Source: Colletes latitarsis (lineage: Eukaryota > Arthropoda > Insecta > Hymenoptera > Colletidae). Taken from it: DNA of 64,000 nt. The DNA lies in assembly GCF_051014445.1 (NCBI RefSeq), contig NC_135141.1, forward strand, positions 6,510,001-6,574,000, in the 5' to 3' direction. The stretch's first letter is position 1, and each line of letters starts with the position of its first letter. Below are positions 53,630-64,000 of the stretch, piece by piece. The notes beneath the pieces were generated by a model. That model did not search any database. It saw nothing but the letters and a program-made list of their open reading frames with translations, and was not told the origin of the DNA. Both the position numbers and the translations under genes were made by a program.

Positions 53630-54900
53630 ATGGTTTCAAGAAGATCAGAAACTAATATTTGTGAACGAAAAATTGCGGTAAAATTATATTGTCAAGGCAA
53701 ATCCTTAAGACAAATTGGACGAATAATAGGTAAAACCCCCTCTATCGTACAGAAAATCATTAATAATTATAAATACAACGGTTCATTATACAGGGTGTTC
53801 GGCCACCCCTGGGAAAAATTTCAATGGGCGATTGACTGAGGTCAAAATAAGACAAAAATCAAGAATACCAATTTGTTGATGGAGGGAGCCTTCGTTAAAA
53901 AGTTATTAACGTTTAAAGTTCCGCCCGTACTGAATTTTTTTCTCGAAAATGCGCCACATTTCGGGAGTGTGTCTGTTCACCAAAAATGATTGCAATTGAC
54001 CTGCGCAACCAAAAATAATTTTTCCAAAACGATTTGAAATTGTTTTTTCCGTCCAAAAATTTCACACCTTCTTGAATTTTTTTCTAGAAAGTGGGGGATA
54101 GGATTTTGGGGGTATGCCTATTCACCAAAAATGATTGTAATTGACCCCCGCAACTGAAAATAATTTTTCGGAACGATTTGAAATTTTTGAATTTAATTGT
54201 TAGTAACTTTTTAACGAAGCCTCCAACAACAAATTGGTATTTTTGATTTTCGTCTTATTTTGGCCTCTAGTATCCATCATTAAAATTTTTCCCAGGGGTA
54301 GCCAAACACCCCTTAAAGTTAAAGTAGGACGTGGAAAGAAAAAAAATACTAAGCAAAGCTGATGAACGGTATTGTATAGCAAGAGAAATTAAAATTAATC
54401 CGAAAACTAGTATAGCAAAACTGACGAAAAAAGTGTCATCAAGGATTAAAAAAACAATACATACGGAAACCGTCCGTAGAGTACTACACGATAAAGGCTA
54501 TCATGGCAGTGTAGCGAGAAAAAAACCTTACATTTCTTAGGTCAACAGAAGTAAGCGGTTGGCATTTGCAAGAGAATATGTTAATCGCGACCAAGTTTTT
54601 TGGAATAGAGTAATATTTTCCAACAAAGTAAAAATTGTGTGGAGAAAACCAAATAAAGAATTTAACAAGAACAACACGATTCCGACAGTCAAGCACGGTG
54701 GAGGCTCCGTAATGCTATGGGGAGGATGCATGCCAACAAATGGAGTTGGCAATATCGAATGTATTGAAAGTACGACGGACAAGATGAAATATCCCGATAT
54801 TTTACAAAAAAATTTTTTATTTTCAGCTGAAAAATTACAAATTCCCCCTACGTATTACTTTCAATAGGACAACGATCCTAAGCATACGTTGTACGTTGTT
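53630..54900 (+). pseudogene. Tc1-like transposase of T1
   Basis: The ATG at 53630 starts a paired-like helix-turn-helix (VKLYCQGKSLRQIGRIIGKT), interrupted at 53789 by an M1 MITE. It resumes at about 54313 (ILSKADERYCIAREIKINPK; IHTETVRRVLHDKGYHG), with a stop at 54538-54540, then VNRDQVFWNRVIFSNKVKIVW, where VIFSDE is usual, so the first catalytic Asp is Asn. Then GGGSVMLWGGC, a stop near 54868, and DNDPKHT (second Asp) just after it. Degraded to about 55140. Not functional. Confidence 0.8.
53791..54312. mobile_element. M1 MITE in T1 transposase (about 522 bp)
   Basis: CAGGGTGTTCGGCCACCCC at the left after TA (53789-53790). The right end has degenerated to AGCCAAACACCCC, followed by TTA. 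The interior contains two ~130-base units of the M1 tandem motif. Confidence 0.85.
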
Positions 54901-55274
54901 AAGGGGAATGGCTATTATACAACGTACAAAAATTGTTAAATACTCCCCCATAATCACCGGATGTCTGTGCCAGGAATTGAAGTAAAAATTGAGTAATTAT
55001 AGCTTTACCAGTAAGGCAGATGCGAATTTTACTGAAAATGGAAAAATGTTTCCAGTTCAACAACACAAAAATCAATCAGTCGAATCGATGCCTAGACGTT
55101 TAAAGGCAATCATAAATGCTCAGGGTTACGCAACAAAATATTAAAATTTACTTTATTTGTTGTTTACGTATAATTCCATTCTTTGTACGGTCAATTTTCT
55201 GACGATAAAATAGGTGTACTTTTACACTTTTCGTTACATACACATAAACCATTTTTCTTATTAAATTTTTCTTT
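54901..55274. other. Degraded 3' part and untranslated region of T1
   Basis: It includes a possible transposase C-terminus (SMPRRLKAIINAQGYATKY sense near 55085-55140). The right TIR begins at about 55275. No other gene. Confidence 0.45.
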
Positions 55275-55433
55275 AAAGGATTACCTATTAAAATGTCCAA
55301 ATAAAGTATATATTGAGTCTTTATTTTTTAATATGTCCGTTTTTATTTATTTCCCCGCCAATGATCATTGCTAATCTAGGTGTACGCTTAATTTTGCCAG
55401 TAACCATAAGTGTTATAAAGATTGAGGAGGAAA

Positions 55434-55950
55434 ATGACTCGTGGCAAACAACTGTCGGATAGAGAAAAGCCATGACTGAAGCTTTTCGTATTCAAGTCAG
55501 AGGATATACATATATATAGCCTATATAGCGAAAAAAATGGATCGTTCAAAAAGTGCAATAGCCGATTGCGTTACTAAAAAGCGTAATCATGGACAGAAAA
55601 AACGTCCAGGTCAACCTAAGAAACTGGCTGGCTATCGACATAAGAAAAATAATTCGAGTGGCTTCTAATACTACCAAGTCGCTGATCGATATTAAAAGCG
55701 AGGAGAAATTAAACATTTCCAAGTGCAACATATATCGAAATATTTTTTTTCTCCACATATTATTAGGGGAAAGATGATATTGGCATCAATATTAAAAAGC
55801 GCCCAGAAAGAAGCAAGACTTTCGTCTGCTAAAGCAAATGTGATGCACTTTACCCATAAAATTTTGTTTCTTAGATTATCTTCGGTGATGAACAGAAATT
55901 TAATCTAGACGGACTCGACGGATTTAATTCCTACTGGCATGATATACGGT
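55434..55950 (+). pseudogene. Second Tc1-like transposase fragment
   Basis: The ATG at 55434 (MTRGKQLSDREK) begins a Tc1 transposase N-terminus; MDRSKSAIADCV and KKRPGQPKKL follow (about 55536-55625), then IRVASNTTKSLIDI, QKEARLSSAKANVMHF (about 55808) and a first-catalytic-Asp region in the sense SDEQKFNLDG (about 55880-55915), reading to WHDI near 55945. Several frame changes occur. It ends abruptly where duplication copy 2 begins, so its 3' half was lost at that junction. It differs in sequence from the T1 transposase. Confidence 0.65.
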
Positions 55951-56457
55951 GTCAGCGTAAAAATGCTTTTTCTTTTTGAAGCTAAGACACGTGTCGGGGT
56001 CGTACGAGAGGCTGGCCGATGAAGTTAGGATCGGTGCCACGTGTCAGGGTCAATGCATTTGAAGCTTTGGCCTAACTCTCAAGAGTATCGTAGGTATCGA
56101 TAACGGAACCATAAATCGGTCATCAGACTTGGGCCCGACGTAGTTGATTCTCGAGGCGCGACGAATTCTAAAGCAGCATCACTGCCATGCACGCCTACTT
56201 GACAAAACTATTTCTTTCTCATTCAAATAATATTGAAATGCAAAATCTCTTTCGTAAACGATGTTGATTTTTTTCATTATAACAATTTTTTTATTGAATA
56301 AAAAATTAACATTACCTTGATTTTTTTAGTAAAATTGTATTGTTCGTTTTTTTTCATAAATCGATGCATCTTTGTATCCTTTTGAAAAAAGTATTAGAGG
56401 CTTTAGGTCGAAGATTGAATAGTTTAAGAGTTATTAGTTTAGTCCCAAACTCTTATA

Positions 56458-58886
56458 CAGGGTGTTCGGCCACCCATGGGAAGAATTTTAATGTGGAATT
56501 CTATAGACCGAAATAAGACGAAAATCAAGAATACCAATTTGTTCATGGAGGCTTCGTTAAAAAGTTATAAACGTTTGAAGTTCCGCCTGTACTAAATTTT
56601 TTTCTCGAAAATGCACAAGATGTCGGTGATATGTCTATTCACCAAAAATGATTGTAATTGACTCCCGCAACCGAAAATAATTTTTTCAAAACAATTTGCA
56701 ATTTTTCTTTTCCGTCGAAAAATTTAGGCATCTAATTCGATTTTCGATAAGGAATTTTTTTTCTCAAAATTGCGTAGGATTTCGAGAGTATGCGTAATGA
56801 CCAAAAATGGTTGTAATTGACCTCCGCAACCGAGAATAATTTTTCCAGAAAATGTTAAAGTACTAAGGGACTCTAACGTGGGTCCGGATGAGGAAACAGA
56901 CAGGGAGAGAAAATTGTTACAAGTTTTTCAATAACGTTTTTATTTTACAAAAATAGAAAGTTAACTCTTTAGGAAATTATAACAAAAAATACTGAATTAA
57001 AAGAAAAACGACGACGGCTCCTACTGCGGCCTCGTCTCCTCTTTTTCAGTCTCCTTTTTTCCTTATTTTCTACTGCGGAGGCTTTCTGTAACAAAAGAAT
57101 CCGCCTAATAAATACATTTGCGGACAAGTCAACAATCGCGCTCTCGTCAGCTGTTTCTCGCGCTCCAGCGACAGTCTGGTGTGCTTGGAGGGGAGAGCTA
57201 GCTGGCTATCTAGCGCTCTAGCTAGTGGACTGTATTCTTCTCTTTCTGGTCGATGAGATTCTCTTTCTACGATCTCACCGACGCGCACAACCGGGTAGAC
57301 GAGCTTTTCTCCGTTCTACCGGGTTCTCTTTGCAATGCCACGGACGGGAAACCAAATGGAGGTTGTAAGGCTCCAAGAGGCTATATCCCGCGAGCACGCT
57401 CCCCGTGCGGGTGACGTTTCTACACCACCCACGCAAGAGGACGTCTTGTCCTAGTTCGGCTCCCTCGTCAGCTGCTCCTCAGGAGCGACCTGCGGTATGC
57501 ACACGTGGTTGCCAAGCCGGCGATTCCTTCATCAAAGGAACGCCCGGCAGCCAGCCGTGGCTACCTCGACGGAGGCTCCTGTCCCGAGGAACTGGCCTGC
57601 GGCTCACCGGTTCAGGACTCAATCCCCTGCAATTCCAACCACCCTACGTTCACAGCCCAGTGTGGTCGACTCACAGCTGGTAGTGGGTGTAGCGATGGAA
57701 GGAAGGCTCTTCGAACCCTTTGCTCCACCGTACGCTTAGGCCCTACTTATTGTCCCATCACGACGGTATATTGGAGCGGGTTCTCCGACGCCCAATGCAC
57801 GGAGAGCACCACGAAGTGATATTCTTTCTGAATATCTATCTTCCGGTTGCTCCTACGCCGTATAGCTCTAATCTTGGTCGGTGAAACTTTCCACCCCACC
57901 GGTCGGTGTACTCTCACTGGTACACAGGACGGGTGGTTCCAGTGGGTTTCGTATGACCTCTAGAAACGGTGAACTACCACTAGGTGATACCTGTATGTCG
58001 GTATCAGCCCTCCAGTAGCTCTAACCGGATAATTGGAAGAAGACTCAAGGCGATCCACACCGAATCTCCAACGTCGCAGTCGCATCCGCGAACTGCAACG
58101 TTCAATCACAATCCTGCGTCTACGATCGCTTCACACTCGGCGTGCCTTGCGATCGCTGCAACGTCAGGCAGATTGTCCGTTTTCTGGGGAAAATCTCAAG
58201 TCGCTATGACGAGATTTTCCAATAAACTATTTGTCCGCAAACTGATTCTATTACGAGGAGAGAGATCGGCTCATCCACCTCGGAGCTCGTAGGGAAATGG
58301 GAACGCGACCGTCACAAGGTCCGCTCTCGATCGCCGACGGCTCAAGAATCAACCGTGACGATCTGCAAGCAGCGACGGCCGCGGCCGGCTCCGTCGCGCA
58401 AGCGCAGAACCGGGTAGCTACGCCTCGCGTTGCTGGGCCCGGGCTGCTACGCGCCGCGTGGCCACGGCGCGGCGCTGCCGCGTTTCGTCTATCGATCTTT
58501 TTCCGATAGATCTCTTTTCTCTCTCTTTCTCAGCGCTAACAACACATTCCTAGAATTTGCTCCAAAACTCGAGAATTTCAGTGAAGCTAGCTTGAAAAAG
58601 CACGTAAATAGCCGCGGTATACTAATCTGAACGATGGAAAATTTCCATGTCAGCACAACCATCTAGAATTACGCGAATTCAATATAGATACGGGCATCGC
58701 GGTCGAGTTTCTGCGTCTCGGACTCATGCGATATTTAAACACAGAACGATTTGAAATTTTTGAATTTAATTGTTAATAACTTTTTAACGAAGCATTCATC
58801 AACAAATTGGTATTCTTGATTTTCGTCTTATTTTGGCCTCTAGAATATCCCATTAAAATTTTTCCCAAGCTTAGCCGAATATCCTG
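56458..58886. mobile_element. M1 MITE in duplication copy 2, split by solo LTR
   Basis: It starts CAGGGTGTTCGGCCACCC (TA at 56456-56457), is interrupted at about 56852-58741, and ends ...AGCCGAATATCCTG (TA 58887-58888). It occupies the same genomic site as the copy at 15964. Confidence 0.8.
56853..58741 (+). mobile_element. Solo long LTR (family L1, about 1889 bp) in M1 copy
   Basis: It starts TGTTAAAGTACTAAGG...GGTCCGGATGAGG and ends GCGATATTTAAACA. The M1 target reads CCAGAA...CAGAACGATTTG around it, so the TSD is CAGAA, with two extra A bases before TG. It shares the block 'ACC(A)AATGGAGGT(T/C)GTAAGGCTCCA' (57352-57376) with the 30204 LTR. Internal open frames (for example 57984-58292) are GC-rich and unrecognised. 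It is absent from copy 1. Confidence 0.75.
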
Positions 58887-59150
58887 TACATATAGTCCGG
58901 GCTACGATATAGCGAGATCGAAAACTCGAATGGGTGTCAATGTTTACATGTTTCAGCTTCCGAAACAACGGAATTGACAGAAATACGAATAGCTAAGGTC
59001 CTTAGACTATGATCAGGGCTCAAATTTGGTCAGGTCAGAAATTAATTTATTTCTTAATTTAAGCAACTGCAATTTCTTGTCGGTTAGATACTGATTAACT
59101 TCATTAGGAAATATTTCTTTTGTCGGTTCATCGAAAGGGGCTGGAAAATC

Positions 59151-59255
59151 ATGGGGACTAGTAGTTCATATGCCTCAGCCTGTATAATAATAGATGAATC
59201 GCGTCTTCAATCAGATACGAATACTGACTCTGATGCAGATGTAAGCATAATATAA
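59151..59255 (+). CDS. Small open frame with splice-donor-like end (copy 2)
   Basis: Identical in sense to 17980-18084 (34 codons), with GTAAGC at 59241-59246 after an acidic stretch. That it is intact in both copies is suggestive but could simply reflect a recent duplication. Confidence 0.3.
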   Translation: MGTSSSYASACIIIDESRLQSDTNTDSDADVSII

Positions 59256-60456
59256 TATATAATTGATTTAAAAAATATATTTAATGAAAAAATTCAAATA
59301 ACTGTTAATTTTTTTATTCTTTAACCTATATTCTACGTACTCGAGTGGTTAATTCGATTTTTTCAAGCATTCTCGATAAACTGACAAAAAGTTTTCCAAT
59401 AAAAGTTACTCCGTAATTATGTGACAAGAAATGGTAAACGAAAAAATTGGCAAAAATCTTTTTATTCAATAAAGAATTAAGATCACCTTAATTTTTGTAA
59501 TAAAATTGTATCTTTGTATCTCGATGATGGTTTTGGAACGAAATTGACATGAATCTCTGTGTACGTGAGGACTCAACAGACTACTTGACTTATGCACTCT
59601 GCATTTTTTTCGTTTGTTTCTTGGGAATACAGAAGCAACAAAAGTTAATTGTCGGTCTTGGCACAATCTCTTTTGATGATTATCGACATCGTGCCGTTCG
59701 GCTTTTCAAGCCATGCTATCCGAGACGATGCAGGTCTTTAGAGTGTTTGGCTTTGCCGAGAAGTACTTAGGGTGCCGATCGGCCGTGCTAGATGACAAAT
59801 GCCGACACAGTGGAGACGCAATTTTCGGCAGTGCCGAACGGCAAAACCCGACTCAGTGGGGACGCAGCTTAAGAGTTGCGGATGTTTTGTTTATGGGTCG
59901 GCGATAGAGAGCCCGCCCGATCGTCGATTATCAAAGGAACCGTGTGCATGGCCAATGAACCGAAGGCATGCTACTGCACGACACGTAGAAAGCGATAAGG
60001 GCTTTGTCTTTTGGTAAGAGGACTGTGATGAATCCCACGGCACTTAACCCTAACCCAGAACCGTCGGAGACGAAACTTCCAACATACGAAAGAAAGTAAA
60101 ATAGTTCTCGAAACAGCATGGATTACGCAAATATGAAACCTGAAATAATATAGATAAAAATATTATAAAAAGCCTTATTATAAGTATGCAAAATTGAATT
60201 TTCTGTGCAATTCGTAGTGGTGGAAACGTTATAAATTATTAATTTTTGTTTTCGTACATAAGATTTAAAATAAAATGAGTTTTGCTTACAGTTGGTATAC
60301 TTATGAAACACAGATTAAACAATATTTCCGTCATTTAAGTTATTAATTACTGTTAAGGATAACTGAAAAATCGATAAGTAGCCACGCGATCTACGTTCGA
60401 AATAAGCAACGCGTGACACCTATTGTCCAAACATATCTACCATGTATGTTTGTATA

Positions 60457-62255
60457 CAGGGTGGGGCAGTAACTATTAGCACCTCAGATATCTTCGAAAC
60501 TATAAGTTTCACGGAAATATTTGCTAAAGTAAATTGCACAGTACGAAGGGCGCTATTGGGTGGCGATAATAGTTTTTTTGAAGGTGGAGGTACTTCGAAC
60601 ATTTGAAGGTCACATCCATTTTTTTAAATGGATCGGTATGTTTTTGCTTCCGTATCACGATAGAGGATCTTAAAACGAGTTCAACGACCTATTACACAAG
60701 GTCATTGAAGGTCATAGAAAGTAGAGAAAGGCGATAATACTTACGGTTTTGGTAGTAAATGAAACATGTTTATAGTAGGTGTTCGAAATGATGACCATCA
60801 CTGTCAATGCACCGTTGGATTCTTTTTACGATTGATTGACTTGCAAGTCTTACAGCGTCAGAACTTATTGATGCACAGGCTGCAATAATTCGCTGTTGCA
60901 TATCGTGAGATGTAGTTGGTACTTCTTTGTACACTTTCTCTTTCAGTGTTCCCCACAGAAAGAAATCTAAAGGTGTTATGTCTGGTGAACGAGCTGGCCA
61001 CGCTATTGGATTCGAAATTTTTCATCGAGTTCCCTTCGCGCAATCGATGAATAATATGCTGGGCATCCATCATGTTGATACCACATGGTTTGTCGTGTAA
61101 ATAAAGGTAACTCTTCTAGCAAAAGACCCAATGTATCCTTAATAAAATTAGCATAGACGTTGCCATTCAAATTTCCATTGATAAAATAAGGTCCAATAAT
61201 TTTATCACCTATGATACCGCACCATATATTCACCGACCATTGTTTTTGATGTTCAACTTGTCGTAGCCAATGTGGATTTTCCGCTGCCCATAAATGCATG
61301 TTATGCAAATTAACATTCCCGTGATTTGTGCATGTTGCTTCATCAGTAAATAAGACGGTATTAAAAAAAGCTCATTGTTTTGAATCTGACGTATAGCCCA
61401 TCGACAAAACTCAACGCGATTCATGAAGTCGTTCCCATGCAATTCTTGGTGAAAACTAACGTGATACGGATGAAATTTGTGACGGTGCAAAATACGAAGT
61501 ACGCTCCTCCTACTAATGCCAGATTCGCGTTCAATTTGTCGCGAACTAATATGAGAATTTCTAGACACACTAGCGAGCACACCGATTTCCATTTCTTCGT
61601 TAATTACTCGTTTCTGGCGTTCACTTTTACGAACAAACTACCGGTGTGCCTAAGTTTATCATACACATTTTTAAATGTTTGACGCGAAGGCTGAGACCGA
61701 TGTGGATATCGTTCAGCATACAAGTTTTTCGCCCTTACAGAATTTTGTTCGCATTCGCCATAAATAAGAAGCATATTAATCTGCTCTTCAAACGGATACA
61801 TCGTGCCGGATTGACCGATTTATCGATACTAATCTTATGATGTTTATCTTACTCTGCAAACTATTAAAGTGTCCTTCAAGCAGTGTTTATTCTCAGTGAA
61901 GTAAACGGTAAGCATTACGCATTCCTCTACTGTTGACAATACGTATGTTTCATTTACTACCAAAACCGCAAGTATTATCGCCTTTCTCTACTTTCTATGA
62001 CCTTCAATGACCTTGTGTAATAGGTCGTTGAACTCGTTTTAAGATCCTCTATCGTGATACGGAAGCAAAAACATACCGAACCGTTTAAAAAAATGGATGT
62101 GACCTTCAAATGTCCGAAGTACCTCCACCTGCAAAAAAACTATTATCGCCACCCAATAGCGCCCTTCGTACTGTGCAATTTACTTTAGCAAATATTTCTA
62201 TGAAACTTATAGTTTCGAAGATATCTGAGGTGCTAATAGTTACTGCCCCACCCTG
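60457..62255 (-). mobile_element. Tc1/mariner-type element with 0.3-kb TIRs
   Basis: CAGGGTGGGGCAGTAACTAT at 60457 and its inverse ending at 62255, with TA at 60455-60456 and 62256-62257. The TIRs extend about 312 bases (60457-60768, 61944-62255) with few mismatches. One minus-strand transposase lies between. The insert is present only in duplication copy 2. Confidence 0.85.
60860..61801 (-). pseudogene. Mariner-like transposase with DUF4817-type HTH
   Basis: On the minus strand: MYPFEEQINMLLIYGECEQN...YAERYPHRSQPSRQTFKNVY (DUF4817-like helix-turn-helix, 61604-61801); a stop; ISSRQIERESGISRRSVLRILHRH (second HTH, about 61470-61560); FCRWAIRQIQNN; a frame change; the catalytic region with sense LFTDEATCTNHG (about 61320-61350); HLWAAENPHW; WCGIIGDKIIGPYF; and WYQHDGCPAYYS (second Asp, about 61055-61090). 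The frame is lost after 61003. At least two frameshifts or stops occur. Confidence 0.75.
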
Positions 62256-62520
62256 TATATGCTTGTATGTATGTAGGTATGTTTGTATGTATGCATATAA
62301 ATAAGTATCGCGTCGTGAGGAATGTCCTCACAGTAAGCCGTGTGCCGTTGTTTCATAATTCGCTTGTCGTCCAAAAAATAATAAAACTAAAGATAAAAAT
62401 TTAACAATTACAATAAACTAACGGAACTGCTTTTGAATATTTATTTTTATAGTACTATCTAGAAATAGAAAGTACTACTGTATCTCAATTTATTTCCAAA
62501 AGATCAAATTCCTTACATTT

Positions 62521-62991
62521 TAAGTATCGCGATAACCGCCAATCGACCACCCACTAGACGAATGGGTTTCCCTTGTCCGGACCCAACGAGATGGGTCCAG
62601 TTGGGAATCCGACCATTCAATAAGGGAATGTGCATTCCAAATGTCGCCAAGATGGTTATCCATCTTGGCGATAGACCCTCTAACAATACATCGATTTTCC
62701 GAGCGTCCCCTTTTTCCAAAATTCCTAGTGTCGCCAAGATGGCTCCTCCTGATAACAGATTTCCCAAACACCCCCTTTCTCAGAATTCCTTGGCTGCTCT
62801 CCTACTCTACCTCCCACCCCTTCAGGAGGCCTAAGTTAAATACCGGACCCAAACAGGGAGACGGGCAGTCTTGTACACCAGACCACAGGGTCACATTGTC
62901 ATCCCGGACATACATGGTAAACCTATACCAGTTTGTACGAAAATTCTAATAAACGATCCAATAAATGTAATTCGGAGTTACCTCGACGACA
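62521..62991 (+). repeat. 5' LTR of Gypsy element G3
   Basis: It ends ...CTCGACGACA just before the PBS. It contains two AATAAA signals (62948-62953, 62960-62965) and a repeated CCAAGATGG motif (62649, 62736). The left edge at about 62521 is where similarity to duplication copy 1 stops. Part of it (62834-62991) occurs inverted at 18647-18804. Confidence 0.65.
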
Positions 62992-62995
62992 TAAT

Positions 62996-63013
62996 TGGTG
63001 GCAGCGGTAAGGG
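62996..63013 (+). other. Primer-binding site of G3
   Basis: TGGTGGCAGCGGTAAGGG follows the LTR end by 4 bases. It is closely similar to the G1 PBS at 1047. Confidence 0.65.
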
Positions 63014-63237
63014 ATATCACTTTCGGGCTTATTCAGAAGAAAATATACTAGTTGTGCTAGTTATCCCATTAGTGGAAGTTTCTGAAGGTATCCCACTACG
63101 AACCCGAGAACTTCGAAGATCTACATAACCTGGATTCCAATTGGACGCAGTGGAGAAAGAGCAGCAGCAACGTAAGTCTCTCTACTGACACACTATCCGA
63201 CACTCTGCACGACTTCGTAACTGCTCCTTCTAACAAC

Positions 63238-63594
63238 ATGTCGAGAACACAAAGCCCGACTCGTGCCCAAATTGACATGAACCTGCTGGCCGAAAAATTA
63301 CTGCAAGTATGTGACAGATTGAAAGCTATAGAAGACAAAACGGAACCTAGACAGACTGTGCAAACATCGAGTGATCTGTTACGCAACACGGAAACGCATT
63401 CATTTGGTACAATTGAAAAATACGATAAATGCTTACAACTAATCCCAGACTTCGACGGAACGAACACCGAGATTTTCATCACCACGCTCATTAAAGTCTC
63501 GTCTATGCTAAACCAGAATCAACACTCATTACTTTGTTACGTATGTCGAACGTTTCGTTCCTCAAATTTTTCTTGCCACTTGCGTGCATTATGA
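63238..63594 (+). pseudogene. gag: Gypsy gag N-terminal fragment of G3
   Basis: ATG 63238 opens MSRTQSPTRAQIDMNLLAEK...LQLIPDFDGTNTEIFITTLIKV, a gag N-terminus with the 'PxFDGTN' start of the capsid-like region. After about residue 95 (near 63525) the sense changes to unrelated sequence, so gag is cut by another insertion or deletion, probably the LTR that fills the window end. Confidence 0.6.
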
Positions 63595-63650
63595 AATCGC
63601 CCTGCTACTTATCTAACCTTTGAAATGGGGGTCACTTCCGTCGCGATGCA

Positions 63651-63752
63651 GCAGCCCGTTAATTAATACAATTCGGAGAATAGAGCAGCCCGTTAATTAA
63701 TACAATTCGAAGAATAGAGCAGCCCGTTAATTAATACAATTCGGAGAATAGT
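63651..63752. repeat. Three tandem copies of a 34-bp repeat
   Basis: The unit begins GCAGCCCGTTAATTAATACA and ends GGAGAATAGA; copies at 63651-63684, 63685-63718 and 63719-63751 differ at one or two bases. Each contains the palindrome TTAATTAA. They lie about 55 bases upstream of a TATA box. Confidence 0.9.
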
Positions 63753-63805
63753 GCACACGGTGATTTCTAACGTACTTTTGAATCCGCCCCACACAGATTT
63801 TTTGG

Positions 63806-63813
63806 TATATAAA
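63806..63813 (+). promoter_or_regulatory. TATA box of the terminal LTR
   Basis: TATATAAA, 55 bases downstream of the 34-bp repeats. Confidence 0.55.
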
Positions 63814-64000
63814 CCCTGTGATATCATTACTCGGGGGATCATAATCGTACCGTCACGTTAGAGTCAACGTCACGTCTCTTGTCACGCGTATACGATTTGA
63901 TAGTCAGTTGTATCTTGCGAGATCGGGCTACCGTACCCTTTAGTATCAAACCATATAGAATCCGTGAACCGGCATAAATTCTATTGCGGCCTTTATTTCC

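Larger units (their letters stand above)
37305..55405 (+). mobile_element. Tc1-like element T1, outermost layer of the nested stack
   Basis: Long TIRs: the left end CAGTTGCTCAGAAAATTGAG followed by CGTACACCTAG (37305 on) matches the inverted sequence ending near 55405 (CTAGGTGTACGCTTAATTTT, 55375-55394). Similarity continues about 130 bases inward (ACTTTATTT, ACATTTTAATRG blocks). TA precedes the left end (37303-37304). The terminal 10-12 bases on the right have diverged, so that edge is approximate. Its transposase lies at 53630-54900. Confidence 0.75.
55963..62520. repeat. Segmental duplication, copy 2
   Basis: Direct-orientation match to 15143-19355. It contains the M1 MITE (56458-58886) at the same site as copy 1, the shared 58905-60340 block and, after the mariner-containing insert at about 60341-62465, the final 50 bases shared with copy 1 (62466-62520). 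A stretch at 59852-59890 (CCGAACGGCAAAACCCGAC) is replaced by an LTR fragment in copy 1. Confidence 0.8.
63600..64000 (+). repeat. LTR-like sequence with tandem repeats, continuing beyond the window
   Basis: It holds three 34-bp tandem repeats (63651-63752), a TATATAAA box (63806-63813) and downstream GC-mixed leader-like DNA, the layout of a retrotransposon U3/R. Neither LTR boundary can be fixed because the right end is outside the window. Confidence 0.5.

Noticed and set aside
57405..58509. Overlapping open frames of 70-104 codons, Pro/Ser/Arg-rich
   Set aside because: They lie inside a GC-rich solo LTR and overlap one another in several frames, which is typical of chance openness.
63651..63752. 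Possible CRISPR-like array (three regular repeats)
   Set aside because: The units are contiguous with no spacers, and the setting is eukaryotic retrotransposon DNA; it is a plain tandem repeat.

Overview
The window is repeat-dominated, AT-rich eukaryotic DNA from an arthropod, most likely a hymenopteran and probably an ant. This is inferred from the element mix: BEL/Pao and Gypsy retrotransposons with captured envelope genes, piggyBac, Tc1/mariner with long terminal inverted repeats (TIRs), Merlin, an ISL2EU/Harbinger-type transposase and Polinton/Maverick pieces. I could not search a database, so the organism is an inference. I found no convincing single-copy host gene, tRNA, rRNA or CRISPR array.

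Layout from left to right. 1-5162: a broken Gypsy-type element with gag, protease, a large in-frame deletion of RT/RNase H/most of integrase, and a chuvirus-like glycoprotein as env. 5393-5767: a short TA-flanked MITE (family M1) that recurs through the window. 6400-8700: a Polinton-like relic (DUF8207-type protein, integrase). 9121-15085: a decayed BEL/Pao element on the minus strand, split by TTAA-flanked MITEs. 15143-19355: copy 1 of a segmental duplication. 19750-24720: transposase remnants, an unrecognised small gene cluster, an endogenised viral structural-polyprotein fragment (22195-23815) and a dead ISL2EU-like transposase. 25045-27860: inverted repeats around a Merlin transposase. 28335-36763: an errantivirus-like Gypsy element (5' LTR, gag, pol, env), broken by a solo LTR and point lesions and missing its 3' end. 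37305-55405: a nested stack. A Tc1-like element holds a piggyBac; the piggyBac holds two solo LTRs and an M1 MITE; the MITE holds a nearly intact BEL/Pao element; and the BEL holds another M1 MITE and a composite palindromic element carrying Polinton DNA. 55434-55950: a second Tc1 transposase fragment. 55963-62520: copy 2 of the duplication, interrupted by a solo LTR and a mariner-type element. 62521-64000: a Gypsy LTR with its primer-binding site and gag start, then the start of another LTR.

The features do not form a pathway; they record successive insertions. Target-site duplications (TSDs) and reading-frame continuity across insertions let much of the order be read directly. The BEL at 41199-50981 is young (6 differences between two 566-bp LTRs). 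The M1 copy shared by both duplication copies predates the duplication. The solo LTRs found in only one copy postdate it.
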